A stretch of DNA of 64,000 bases from Callosobruchus maculatus (lineage: Eukaryota > Arthropoda > Insecta > Coleoptera > Chrysomelidae). Location: contig CATOUR010000029.1 in NCBI GenBank assembly GCA_951848785.1, forward strand, positions 5,270,001 through 5,334,000, given 5' to 3'. Under the pieces are notes generated by a model. The model did not search any database. It worked only from the letters and a program-made list of their open reading frames with translations, and was not told the origin of the DNA. A program made the position numbers and the translations under genes. This document shows, one piece after another, positions 31,308 through 44,100 of this stretch (positions within the stretch are counted from its first letter, which is position 1; each line of letters opens with the position of its first letter).

Positions 31308-34300
31308 ATGGAGACCATCATTTCAAAGTTGCTCGTAGCTAATAGCAAGACAATACAGGAGGGCACGAAAGAGCTAAAGGAAGCATTCAAGAAACCCGAA
31401 GCAATACCGGCTCTATGCGACGTAATAGTAACATCACAAAACCCTCAGATAAGGCAGTCTGCAGCCGTATTGCTTAGGCGTAAACTGGGAAAAAAGCGGC
31501 AATGGAGCAAAATAAACGTAGATATTAGAACCAGGATTAAGCAAGGCATGCTACAAGCCCTAGTAAATGAGCAAGAAAAGCTAGTAAAAAATGCAATAGC
31601 ACAATTCATTGGTATAATAGGGAAGCATGAATTTCCTGACAATACATGGCCTGAAGTTTTACAATTTATTCATACCCTAACCATGAGTGAATCCACTTTT
31701 GACAAAGAACTTGGAATGTACACTTTATCAATAATGACAGAAATAGCTCAAAGTTCATACATAGTCCATGCAGACTCATTTGCTGTTCTATTTACAAATA
31801 TCCTGAACCAGTCGACTGATCTTAAATCCAACATATTGTACTATACAGTCACCACAATGAAGAACCTTGTACCCATCATAGGAGGGCACCAGCAGATGAT
31901 AAATGTATACCATAGCCTCCTGCCAAGAGTTTTAGAAGTGATCAACGCTACAGCTGAAGAAGATGAAAAACGCACCTGTGACATGCTTGAAATCATTGAA
32001 GAACTGATAGAATATGCCATCACTGCTTTAGTATCCCATATTACACCTATAATAGAGATGTGCCTACGTATGGCTAGCAATTCCAGTTTGCCCAAGAGTG
32101 TTCAGATCAAAGCTGTCAGTGTTGTTGGGTGGCTGATTAGATCAAAAGGAAAGGTTGTACAGAAAAATAAACTGGTAGAACCAATAATTGACGTCCTTAT
32201 ATTATTGATGGCACAAGTACCAGAAGACGAGGGTAATGAAGAATACTTCCTTGGTGATCCAGATCAATTTACCTCTATAACTGTAGCCACTCAAACTTTG
32301 GATTTAATTGCTTTACATATACCAGCTGAAAAGGTTGTTCCTTATATACTGACAAAGGTTGAACCTGCAATACAAGGTGGTAACATCTATGCCCAAAAGG
32401 CTGCTTATCTCTCTTTAGCCGTTTTAGCAGAAGGATGTTCAGAGAAGATAAGGCTTAAATATCTAGAATCATTTTTAAAATGTGTTTGCCAAGCAATACA
32501 CAATCCTAATGCAGTAGTTAGGAATGCTGCTTTTTTTGCATTAGGCCAATTTGCAGAACATTTACAACCTGAAATAAGTAAATATGCATCGGAATTGCTC
32601 CCAGTACTGTTTGAATGTTTAAGTCAGATTTTCAAACAGATGGAGATTGAGAAAAAGGATCCGCCTAGCTTAGACCGATTATTTTACGCATTGGAAACAT
32701 TCTGTGAAAATTTAGATGAAGGTTTGATGCCTTATTTACCAACTCTGATGGAGCACTTATTTGTAGCCTTGGATCATAATGGATTCTCTATCCAGTTGAA
32801 ACGTGTGGCCTTGAGTACCCTGGGATCTGTCTGTAGCGCTGTAAAGGAAGGCATGTTACCCTATTTTAAGAGAGTAATAGAGGTATTAAACCAATATATC
32901 AATTCTGATTCTAACTCTGAATTGCACCAATTAAGATGTTATGCAATAGAATCTCTTGCAGTAGTAGCCCAGTTCATCGGCTCAGAAAACTTTAAGCCTT
33001 TAGCAAATGAAACATTGCAGCTAGGCTTGCAAATATTAGAAGGGACAAATGACCCTGATGTCAAAAAGAGTGTCTATGCACTTTTTGCAGCCTTAGCTAT
33101 TGTCATGAAAGATGAAATCAGTCCAGCACTACCGAAGATTGTTAATGGAATGATTGAGAGTATAAGAAGTAGTGAGGGAATTGTGACACATTATGAAGAA
33201 GAAGAAAAAGATGGTATTGACATTTATGCTGACCTTTCAGATGAAGAAGAAGATGTAGAAGAAGATATTGATGGTTCGTCTTCTGGAAGTGTAGACTCAG
33301 CACAGTGCAGGTATTCTGTGGAAAATTCTTACAACGAAGAAAAGGAGCAGGCTTGCCTTGCATTGAGAGAGATCTGTGTCAATACAGGACATGTTTTTCT
33401 ACCATATATTGAAACAAGCTTTGAAGAAATCTCTAAATTAATTAACTACCCACAAGATGATATCCGTAAAGCATCTATCGATGCCTTATTGCAATTTTGC
33501 ATCACTCTTTATAAATGTAATATGCCAGAAACAAAACAGGCAATGTACAAGGCATTACAAATGTTTGTGCCAAAGTGTGCAGAGCTAATCAGAGCTGATG
33601 AAGAAAGAAGTGTAGTGATGGTATGCCTAGATGCTTATTCTTCACTTTTAGAAGAAGTCAAATCAGACGTCTTTGTAGGAGAAGGGCACAAAGAAGCAAT
33701 CATGAATTGTGTAATTGATGTACTAACTCTGAAGACTGCATGTCAAGATACAGATTTAGGAGTGACTCAAGAAAATCCTGATGATGATACAGAAGCTGAA
33801 CAGGATGAACTACTCTTGGAGTCTGCAGGTGATGTTATACCCAAATTTGCTGCTGCCATTCAGCCTAACAATTTTGTACTATACTTTCCGAATATCATGC
33901 AGCTGATGTCAAATAGAACCAAAAATCATAACAGTATTGGCCAGAGATCATTTGCATTTGGAACACTTGCAGAGTGCATGAAATCATTGGATAGGTATGT
34001 GGAAAATTTTGTTCCTACATTATTAAACTTATGGTTGGTTGGTGCTAAAGATCCAAATGAAGAGGTTAGGAACAATGCAATATTTGGATTGGGCGAAATG
34101 ATTCTTTATGGGAAGGAAGCTGTATTTAATCACTATCCTCAAATCTTGCAAGCATTATCAAATGCTGTACAGAAAGAATCCCATGCAGGAACCTTAGATA
34201 ATATTTGTGGTGCTCTAGCAAAAATGATTATTGTCAATCCGACGGGAATACCCTTGGAACAGGTATTTCCAGTATTTCTACAGAAATTGCCTTTGCGAGA

Positions 34301-34577
34301 TGATTTCCAGGAAAATGAAGCTGTTATTAAATGTTTTTGTGTGCTATATCAACAGGGTAATCCAGTATTAAGGCAACATTTAACTGATGTTATTAAAATT
34401 TCAACACATGTGTATTATAAAGAGCAGACACCTAGAGATGATGTTAAAGAAGTACTGATAGACTTTCTGCAGACAATGAACAGGGATTTCCCAGAAGACT
34501 TCAAAAATGCTGTGTCATCACTAGGTCAAGATGCGATGGATGCAGTGAATAGCCTATTTTCTACACAATCATTATAA
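31308..34577 (+). CDS. IPO4: Importin-4, nuclear import receptor
   Basis: A single uninterrupted frame of 1089 codons, about the usual length for importin-4 (roughly 1080 residues), with no intron. The N-terminal 90 residues form an importin-beta N-terminal region (TKELKEAFKKPEAIPALCDV, then NPQIRQSAAVLLRRKLGKK), which in this family binds Ran-GTP. The remainder is a series of HEAT repeats. An acidic loop, DLSDEEEDVEEDIDGSSSG, lies at about residues 640-660, as in related karyopherins. Family knowledge: importin-4 carries histones H3/H4 with chaperones and other basic cargo through nuclear pores. The start AAAGAATGG is the first ATG and fits the family N terminus. It converges on Pdk1, with 534 bases between stop codons. 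A retrogene origin is possible given the absence of introns, but the frame is intact and under apparent constraint. Confidence 0.95.
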   Translation: METIISKLLVANSKTIQEGTKELKEAFKKPEAIPALCDVIVTSQNPQIRQSAAVLLRRKLGKKRQWSKINVDIRTRIKQGMLQALVNEQEKLVKNAIAQFIGIIGKHEFPDNTWPEVLQFIHTLTMSESTFDKELGMYTLSIMTEIAQSSYIVHADSFAVLFTNILNQSTDLKSNILYYTVTTMKNLVPIIGGHQQMINVYHSLLPRVLEVINATAEEDEKRTCDMLEIIEELIEYAITALVSHITPIIEMCLRMASNSSLPKSVQIKAVSVVGWLIRSKGKVVQKNKLVEPIIDVLILLMAQVPEDEGNEEYFLGDPDQFTSITVATQTLDLIALHIPAEKVVPYILTKVEPAIQGGNIYAQKAAYLSLAVLAEGCSEKIRLKYLESFLKCVCQAIHNPNAVVRNAAFFALGQFAEHLQPEISKYASELLPVLFECLSQIFKQMEIEKKDPPSLDRLFYALETFCENLDEGLMPYLPTLMEHLFVALDHNGFSIQLKRVALSTLGSVCSAVKEGMLPYFKRVIEVLNQYINSDSNSELHQLRCYAIESLAVVAQFIGSENFKPLANETLQLGLQILEGTNDPDVKKSVYALFAALAIVMKDEISPALPKIVNGMIESIRSSEGIVTHYEEEEKDGIDIYADLSDEEEDVEEDIDGSSSGSVDSAQCRYSVENSYNEEKEQACLALREICVNTGHVFLPYIETSFEEISKLINYPQDDIRKASIDALLQFCITLYKCNMPETKQAMYKALQMFVPKCAELIRADEERSVVMVCLDAYSSLLEEVKSDVFVGEGHKEAIMNCVIDVLTLKTACQDTDLGVTQENPDDDTEAEQDELLLESAGDVIPKFAAAIQPNNFVLYFPNIMQLMSNRTKNHNSIGQRSFAFGTLAECMKSLDRYVENFVPTLLNLWLVGAKDPNEEVRNNAIFGLGEMILYGKEAVFNHYPQILQALSNAVQKESHAGTLDNICGALAKMIIVNPTGIPLEQVFPVFLQKLPLRDDFQENEAVIKCFCVLYQQGNPVLRQHLTDVIKISTHVYYKEQTPRDDVKEVLIDFLQTMNRDFPEDFKNAVSSLGQDAMDAVNSLFSTQSL

Positions 34578-34894
34578 TAGCTCATTCATGCTAGAATTGT
34601 TACACGAAAGATTTTTGTATACTATTTGTAAAATTACTAATCAATATGCTTTAGGCTAGTCTCTGAGCAACCCATACTGTGCTACATGGGGAAAAATGTG
34701 TAGCATTCGCAATCATTCTAAATCATTTACAACTGGTCAGTAGTACATAACACACATTATGTAAATACTCACCAAATTAAAACAATCTTGAGTAATGTAA
34801 TTACCATGTCATCAATGATAAGATTCTGTTCTGTATAAAAGGTTGCAGAAGCAACCAAAGTGTTATTAAATTTTTTGGTTCTAAGAAGTGTTGT

Positions 34895-34964
34895 TTTATT
34901 TACTTGAGAGTGAAGAAATCGATGTATGGATTATACTTTCATTTAATATGTTTCATTAAATAAA
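34895..34964. promoter_or_regulatory. Overlapping polyadenylation signals of convergent importin-4 and Pdk1
   Basis: Plus-strand ATTAAA at 34865-34870 and AATAAA at 34959-34964 can serve importin-4. TTTATT at 34895-34900 is AATAAA on the minus strand and can serve Pdk1. If all are used, the two mRNAs overlap at their 3' ends. Confidence 0.45.
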
Positions 34965-35111
34965 AATAATTTCATAAATATATCTAGTAACAAAGAGAAC
35001 TAATAAATTACAACAGTACATTCTAAATATACCCTGACACTCATATAAATAATTTATAAATAAATAATACAACTAAAGATGCCATTTTGAACTAATTTAC
35101 AATAATTGCCT

Positions 35112-38100
35112 TTAAACCTGTTCTGGATAGTAGTAGGCTTTGACTTCATCGATTGCTTTGCACCACTGCAAAGCATAACCCTCTGGATCTTCCAAATAAT
35201 ATTTCCTGTTAGGCTGGAAAATAAAATAATATTAATTCATAATATAAAGCAAACACTATTTCTTTCTGTTCAAATATATTTCTATAATTACGCAAGTAGG
35301 CTTAATGGATGGAAGAGACAGAAAGTGAGAGTCTTGCTGTACTTCTTCTACTCAATAAGTACTAATTTATTATTGATGATGTTATGACAAAAAGTATTAA
35401 GTTTGAGGAACCTATACCTGATGATCTATATATAGCCCAAACAAGTGTCTGAAAAACCTGTATTGTAGAAGAGGGAAAATACACTTGGGGCCTGTATTAA
35501 TCATGATTTTTTTATGGACCACTGTGCTGGAATACTTATGTATCCAACCTTCTTACAAAGAACCATTTGACTGTAACTTTGATTTACCGTATGAATGAAG
35601 AATATCTTGAAATTCTTGGCCTCTGTTCTCAAATCTTCACTCCAAGGAATTTCACCCTTCAGCACCATTGCCACAGGATCCACATAATATAAATGAGGAC
35701 CCAACGTGAGTAAAAACATTCTTCTTCTGGCAAACAAGCCTTTCTTCTTGTCTATCATGCCTTGCTTCAGTATCAAGTTGCCTTCAACAAAACTGCAAAA
35801 ACCCAGAAAGCATTGCCTTTATGAATTAAGCGAAGACAAGAGGATATGATTAAACAGTACTGCTAGCTAAGATACACAATATGAAGTGTTTTTCCAAAAG
35901 TAGGGTGTACCTAATGTTTTTATCAAAAAATATTTATTCGTTAATATTCAGGCTAACCCCTTCAAAGTAATACTTCTGGACTTTTTACAATGTTTGAAGC
36001 ACTTTTTAGTACAGTCTCGAGCTCATACAGCGACGCAGTCATTCGGACTGCTCTTCGTCCTTTCTTGGATCAGATTTGGCAACATAAAGAAGTCATTAGA
36101 AGCCAAATGCGTTGAATATGGTTGAGACATGATTGTGGTGTTGTTTGTAGCCTAAATAGCACTCACAAGCAGCGATCAGTCAGTAGATGGGTTATATCAT
36201 AATGCAAAAAGCCATAAATTTGTTGTTTTTCACAATACTGGACTTATTTTGTATTGCTTCTCCCATAATTTCAAGGTAATACTTCTTATATATTCCAAAA
36301 GCCCGTGGGGTTCAGACCATCGTAATTTTATAAAAGCTGAAAGTTCTCTATGTGTATCTCCAATACAGGTAAGAGAAGAACTTCTGTTTATACAGACCTC
36401 TAAACAATAAGTTTTGCGCCAACAAAGTAAAAATCGTGAAGAAGGTAAAGGACAATATTCAAAATACTGCTCTCTAAACCTAAAAAAAATTATTACAAAA
36501 CGTATTCAAGAGGTCGCAGGTAATGTAACATCCAGCGTTGGTATATTTATTTTCATACATAATTCTAATTCTTAGTAAAAGATCAAGATGAATAGATGGT
36601 CGTATTATAATGGGCCTATACCACATTTTTGGTTTATTGGCTTAAACAATCCCTAAAACCACGTACATGCCATAAATAATTTTACAAAATTTTTCTATCG
36701 TATTTATAACCGGAAAAAATTGCTCTAAATATTGAGTATTTTGAATCCATACACTTCTCGCCCAGGTCGTGACGTCACGTGTAGGGAACCAATAAGAGCT
36801 CAGTGGCACAAAGCAATAGCATTTTCTCTCTTTCCTCGCCTACGACCAGCGACGTTGACATTTTAACTATTAGATTATGATATCTATAGGGCTGTTCCAA
36901 ATTACGATTCTATCACCGTCCCATTTTACAGTTCTAAAAACGCTGATTGGTTGGTCCGCCAGCGTACCAACCAATTATCGATTCTAGAATCACAAAATGG
37001 GCGGGGCATGATGAGAACAGTTCTGCGACGGTGATAGAGCCGTCATTTGGAACAGCGCTTAGTCAGTATGTTTCAAGCATGTAAACTGTCAAAAAAAATG
37101 TGTACTTTATGTTCTGAGCAAAGATAAGAAGACTATTCAGAGTGACACATTGTCGCGAATCATTTACTGGGAAAGGAACATGGAAGGACACTTCTCATTG
37201 GTTCCCTACAGGTGACGTCATCAGCAGCTATTTCAAATTACAGTGAAATTTTCTTTTTAGTGTTATTTTTATTTGGATCAAGTTTTCTGCTAACTTTTTG
37301 CAGTAAACGGTCCTATGTATTATCAAAAATGATACCGTAGTAGATAAATTGATCAATCTGAGATCACGGTACAGGCCCATTGGTTATGGAGAGGCGATAA
37401 AACTTACCTATTATAAATATTAGTCTTCTGAGCCTCAAGCTTTTGTTCGATTTCTGCTGCTGTTAAGTCAGTTATCTTCTTGACTAGTTGAGATTTTTTC
37501 CTAGTAGGCGTGGGTACCAGATCTAGTTGTAATCTTGATGCTTTTTCCTTATCTAAACCAGGTTCCACATCGTCAGGTATCGCAATGTCTTTTATACTAT
37601 CACAAATATCAGATATCTTTGGGGGTGGTCCCAAGTCATCCCAGTTCAAGTCTTTGAAAAGCTCATGTTGTCTGAAATCAAGCAGCATACATGTTGTATA
37701 TATAATCAGTTGCCATATACCGGGGCTCAAAATAATAGTTTTGTAAAGCGTTAAACAGTTTGATATTTGAGAATAACATATTTGGGGAAGGGAGCAGAAT
37801 CGTTCAGACGTTGCCAAATCTCCCCACAGAGTGCTAAAATTTTTGATTGACGCGCAAGTGACGCGAAATTTTTAAACCTTCATAAAAAGTTTAAAGGTTA
37901 AAACTACCTTACACTATCATGGTTTTACACCGTCAAGGTCTCAAGAAATCGATCAAATATGTAACCTGGAAGAAATTCGTGGTAAAATTGACAGAAATAA
38001 TCTTACAATACCACCAACATACTTTGTAGGCAATTTATAACAATTGCAACGGTTATTCTTCAGAGTTAATCTGATTACTATAATATGACGCAAACCAAGA

Positions 38101-41100
38101 TCTGAATTTCCCAAAAAAGGTCAATAAATCAGAACGTGTTTTGATTTGTCAATTTCACGAATTTGTTCAAGATTTTAGTCGGTTGTCAAAATGCACTTTC
38201 TAGGCTAGTTTCCATAACAATTTGATTTTCTCCTAGTCGACACCTAATGTACTAATAATAATAATATGGACAATTTCGCAGGCTCTGGCCGGACTACACT
38301 GTAAGTCTGCTGGTTACGGTCACTGAATCCCTAGGTGGAATGAGAAATACGCTGCTGTCTGCACTGCGCACAATACCGGTGTGCCGTGCGGCGGCGCACA
38401 TCTCAGCCGCCCGAATGCAGAAGGCAGTCATCCTTGGGTCCCTTCGTCTTCTTAGGGCGCACGATTCGGGGACCCAGACCCAGTGATTACTCATCTCACG
38501 GTGTGAGGAGTAGTCACTGGGTAATGGAACAGCAGCTCGGTGTGTCGGAGCCCGGGCTGCACTTTTTTTATAATCATAATAAATAGACTCTACCTGGCGG
38601 GTGAATCAGTTGAAAGGTGCTTTGATTACCAACCAGGCTATATAAAAATTACAAAAGTTACAAAAAATTAGAGTCAAAGTATTAAAATAAATTTAATAAG
38701 AAATCGAAAAATGTGGCAGACTCAGTACAGCACACATAATACAGAAGAGTTGGATTGTATCACATATTATAACTAAAGATATTCTTGGCAATAAAAAGAC
38801 TGTTGAAAAGAAAAGCATAAGACAAACAATGTCAAGGGACCTGAAAGACAATATAAAAATAAAACATAATTAAAAATTGCCGAAAACAAATCGCCTAGCC
38901 GTATTCTACAAACCACGTTAGCTAGATTCACTGAGAGCTTTTAGATCTAAAGGCAGACTGTTATAGAGAAAGGGTCCGATGTAGGAAAAACAATTAGCAA
39001 AGTGGCTAGTTTTATGAGCAGGTATATTAAGCTTAATATCTACAAAGCGTAGGTTAACTGAATAAGACTGGCTTCTGAAAGACAGGTTTCAGTTAAGATA
39101 GGCTGGACATTTGCTTAGTAGGAGAGTAGGACTGAGTGTACAAGAGACAAGACATGTGCGATCCATCTTTGGCACATTGTAAGCCATCTACCATCACTGA
39201 TGTAGCCAGAAATTCGTTCTCTCCTCGAAACACCAAATGAGTATCTGGTGCAGCTCTTTTGGACATTTTGAAGCTTATATGCTTGATTTTGATTATAGTC
39301 TGTTGTGACAGAAGCCAAAAATATGAATACAAAGGTAGGTACAACTTGAGGTTAAATAAGCTTAACCACTGGTTTTCTTTCTGAAACCGAGTGACCCAAT
39401 AACTACGGGTTAACTTCCATCTGTCGGTTAAGTGGCTGTCAGGGTTTACCAATGAATGTGAAACTGGGCCTAACTGCATACGTAAGACTCGTAAGAGATC
39501 TGAGTCGGTACATACTTCAAGTATTCAAAGCCTTATTATGCAATTTCTTACCGTATACTAGTGTATGTTGTTTGATCCATAGCACCTAACCTCTCATTGG
39601 GTGCTATGACAAGTAACTTCTGCACTAAATCTTTAGCTTGCGGATCGAACCCCTCAGGATATTCGTACTCCAAGTTAAGGATTTTCTGGAAGATAAGGAA
39701 CTCGCTGCGTCCTCTGAAAGGCATCATTCCTGAGACCATCTGGTACAGGATACATCCTAGAGCCCACAGGTCTGACGCGTGAGAGGATGACGATTCGCTC
39801 AGCATCTCGGGGCTCACGAACTGTGCGGTACCTTGAAGTGAGATAGGGGTAGTAGTAAAGGTTTATATGCGTTACAAAAATAAATACACAAATTTGAATG
39901 GTACACCACAGAAAAATAAGTTAATCTTATGCTACCCAAGTTTGATCAGTCCTGTACAATATTGACATAAATACTTACCTACAAAACTATTTCGTCTTTT
40001 TCTATCCCCTTTATCTAGTGTATCATTATCACATTTTTCTGTATTATCTGTTTTTAATATCTTGGCACTTCCAAAGTCAGTTATCAAAATATGCCAGTTG
40101 TCATCAAACAGAACATTTTCTGGCTTCAAGTCTCTGCAAAAAGTAAAAATATAGCTGGCATGATATGTATCACGTTTAATGCTTTTAAAGCGCCGGTAGA
40201 TATTTTTTTTATGGTCAGACTCCCACAAAGGCTGAAAGCCTATGGCGCTGAAGAAGCGCTGTGAGGGGATAAGTATCGGTTTTTTATAATAACGATTTGC
40301 AAAAAGCAAACTAATCCAAGTACATCTGTAGTAGTGAATCAAGGATTTTATTTTAAACATCTCTTTTACGAAAGTATACAATAGTCAATGGGTGACCATA
40401 CAAAATGGGATCCAAATTGACTGATTTAGTACTTCCACATTTTAGTGTTTCATGATGTAAGGTGCAAGGTGCAACTAATCTCTATTATGACATTCTCACA
40501 CTGTCCACTACAAACAACTATGGTGAAAAAAATAGGACTTTTGCATCTGTAGTTTATCGATATATTCACATAGTTTCACAGAAAAAGCTATATTATTACG
40601 CCTCCTTTTAGCTATCTAGAATGATTTTGTTTTTTGTCTTGTAAGGTAATTTAGCAAATGGTTGGCTCTGCTTGAATAATACCACCAGTGTCAAACAGGC
40701 ACGTATCCAGGATTTGGTTTTGGGGGGTTCAAATTATGGGTGTCACTTGGTTGACCTTTCGCGGGGGTCCAGATTAGAGTTTCCACCTTGAATTTGCGAG
40801 GGGGGGGGGGATGTGCAAATTTGTGGATTCCATTTTTTAGAGGGCATTTTATAAATACGTGCCTGGTGTCAAATATTTATAGGGCGGTCGTTTATAAAAT
40901 AAAAGTTTTGAAGTCCTCATCACAGGGCTCCTCTCACCTAATTTAACCCTCCCCCACCTTCTCCCAAAAAATCAACAAAGCTCTGCAACTTCTAAGCCTC
41001 TTAAAGTTTTAACAGGCAGGATTCTGGTACTTCTGCATGATTCGCTACTTCCGCCGCTGACTTAAAAAAAGTCTGACCATTGCATTACCTACCACCATGA

Positions 41101-44100
41101 CAAAGATATCAACTGACAAGACAGGACGACAAAAGGGAGAGCCTGGATTTGGATTTGAACATGAAAACAGACCAGTCAGTTTGATTAAACCAGTACTTCC
41201 AAATGTTCTGCGAGAAACAAGGTATCATAGATCTACGACTTTTTCGTAAATCTATGCAAGATATAAATATCACCCTTTTGCATTTCCCCCACAGTGTGGA
41301 ATGTAAAATATATACAGGATGTACCTGTCTGCAATAACGAAAGAGGGTCAAACTAGACCAAAATTTATTGACAAATAAATATCTAAAAATGTTTTGAATC
41401 CATCTATTTTAAATAATCATAGTTTTTGCACTATTCCGGAATATTTTATTTGATAAACAGAGCCTCAACAGTTCTAATTTGAAACCATACCTGTGTACAA
41501 TTCCTTTGCCATGAAGATACTCCAAAGCTAATACCATTTCAGCAGTATAGTACCTGGCACAATCTATAGTGAAGCAGCCACATTTATCAATCTGCTTCAG
41601 TAGTTCACCATTTTTAGCATACGTAAGTACAAAGTAGAGGTGCTCCGGGTCTTGAAACGTCCAGTACAAACGGACAAAATATGGACAGGAGCTTCCAAGT
41701 ATTCGTAAGACTTCTTTCTCTCGCATTACATATTCAGTTTTTTTCTCTCTGATTATGTGTGCTTTCTCCAATACTTTAACTGAAACAATAGTGTGATGTT
41801 ACTTGCCTATTGAAATCAGACACATTTTTTATAAACAACCATCAAAGCAAAAATAGAACCTATTATTCTTTAAAAGCTTTTATTTAACTTGCAATGTATG
41901 TATGTATGTTTGGCTGGAATCTTGATCCTCAATTTTGAAGCAGATATCTGCAACAGATTGAGCTCAAATTTTGTATACATGTTTAGTTTGGATGACAATA
42001 CACGATAAGCTGTGTAATGTCGTTCTAAATCCAATAGTGGAATAGTTATATCCACTAATGTCATTTTCAGTTAAACAATGGATTTTGTTGTATGAGCTTG
42101 GGGAAAATAGACTATTCAAAGTTGGTGGGTTGTTTTATCACTGCATGAACCTTACGACCTGAGAGGAGACAGTCTTAGCGCCCAACTAGAGGCTGGCAGC
42201 AGTGACAAGGGATTCTTTATCGATTTGTACGAATATTAAAAAGCAATAGATCTTGTTTTTGGAAGTATATTCCCAATCCAACATTTTTCAAATTACATGA
42301 AGCTGCCATATATTTTGAAAACAATGATATATTTACTAACAGCCACTTTCTTTAGTGAGAGAAAGGGCTCCCATTCAGGCAGTACAGGATAATTGAATCC
42401 TAGCTTGAAGTGCTAAAACTGCAGGTTATGATAGATGGACACATCATTAGCAGAAAGAATAATGGCTAATGGTGTTGCTCAATGGTCAGTTCTAAGACCT
42501 ACACTGTTTTTACTATCTACTAATGACTGGCCTGTGTAAACCTAAATCAGAATATACACAAATTGTTGATTGTACAACCACATAAACTCATGAAGGGAAA
42601 AACTTAGATCAGCACAAACATACTGCTGTTAAATTCAGGCAAGGCACCACAAATTAAACACTCGCCATGGGTGCTTCATACTCTTGTTATGGCACATCTT
42701 TTTTTCTCTTAATGCAATGATGTTTGGATGACAATACTGCATTATAAATTCAGTGGAAATAATTATATAATAACAGTGTAAAAATTAATCATGCCATTTT
42801 ATTTCTGTACAAAATGCATATGCTCTTCAAACTATTAATTCTAATTTTCTTAAAAAAAAAAAACACATTTTGAAACATTCATCTCTCTACTTCTGTACCC
42901 ACCATATGAAATATGGTATAGGCAAAGAGTAGGTAACTAACAAGAGGAGACACCCGGCGGAATTCCTTTTATGTTTGCAATCCGCTCCATTGACCTCGGG
43001 CCTTTAAATTTGGGTGTGCAGTAGTTGCCAGATGTCTCGCAATACCTGAATTAATGGGAAAAAGCAATGTTGCCATTTCCGTTTTTCAGTAATACCCTTA
43101 CTTTTAATAGGTATGGCTTAAACGGAATGTATCCTGAAGGGATTGAAAATAAATAAATAATTTAAGTAAATTCTGTTTCATTACTCTATATGAAAGATTG
43201 CACAACAGCTGTGATTTTTAAAGATCTGACTGTCAAAAAGTGCCAAACTACGAAAATTTGGAGTTAAAATACAAATTTTTTTTTGGGTCAGGAATATTTT
43301 AGTGACAAGGAATATGGATCCTGAAACTTATCCTGTGATTTGTCTCTTCCAAATTATTGCCAAAAACTGGCCCATAAGTTGTACCAAATGCATCAAACAA
43401 CAAAAAAAACTGTTTATTACTGTTTACTGACGCTTTCGTGACGTCTGTGACGTTTCTCAAAGTATAAATTATAATACCTATCTCTGACAATCTCTTTTGA
43501 ATGTTTGTCTATTAGCTGTCAGAGCACAGTTCGCTTATGTTTTACGCCTGTTATTCAATGTATGGACCAGTTTGTTGCAATAAAAGGCAACAAGGAACTA
43601 AAACACATATTAAGGATGTGATAGCATATCTTAACAAACAAGCAGCACAAATTAATAAAACAAAAGTTTTTAAAAACACAATGATACAAATCGAAATCAC
43701 AAACAAAACGCAATACGAAATCAAACGCAATGGCGGAGTGCGGACACTGCGGACGGCGGTTCGGCGGTTGGTCTTGGTTTGGCGTGGCACGTGGAATCGA
43801 TGCGCCGTTGCCAATTCTTGTAGGTCTATCGTAAAAATCTCTAGGTCCATTACATTGTGTATGGTTGATTATATTTACTTCAGGAGAATTAGCAGATATA
43901 ATATTAAGTAAAGATACCAGTAAATTTTTATATTAATATATCACCGAACGAAAACGGATCTTACCGAATATTAAAATAAAAATAATATTGTAATGTGGTA
44001 TGTTCCAATGGAGAAACGAAATCTGTTTTCTTTTTTTTTAAATTCTGTGTCATCGGCATCGACTGCTTTGGTCATTAGCTTCAAATTTTTTTTCTGTCAT

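Noticed and set aside
37404..37817. Separate 137-codon gene on the minus strand
   Set aside because: Its central part is a Pdk1 exon (37671-37408) with correct splice borders and frame continuity on both sides; the remainder is intron read-through.
41885..41912. Short ATGT repeat in a Pdk1 intron
   Set aside because: Only about three units; ordinary microsatellite variation.
43537..43911. 124-codon plus frame and 99-codon minus frame inside the Pdk1-intron element
   Set aside because: They overlap each other almost entirely on opposite strands, and neither has transposase motifs; not called as genes.
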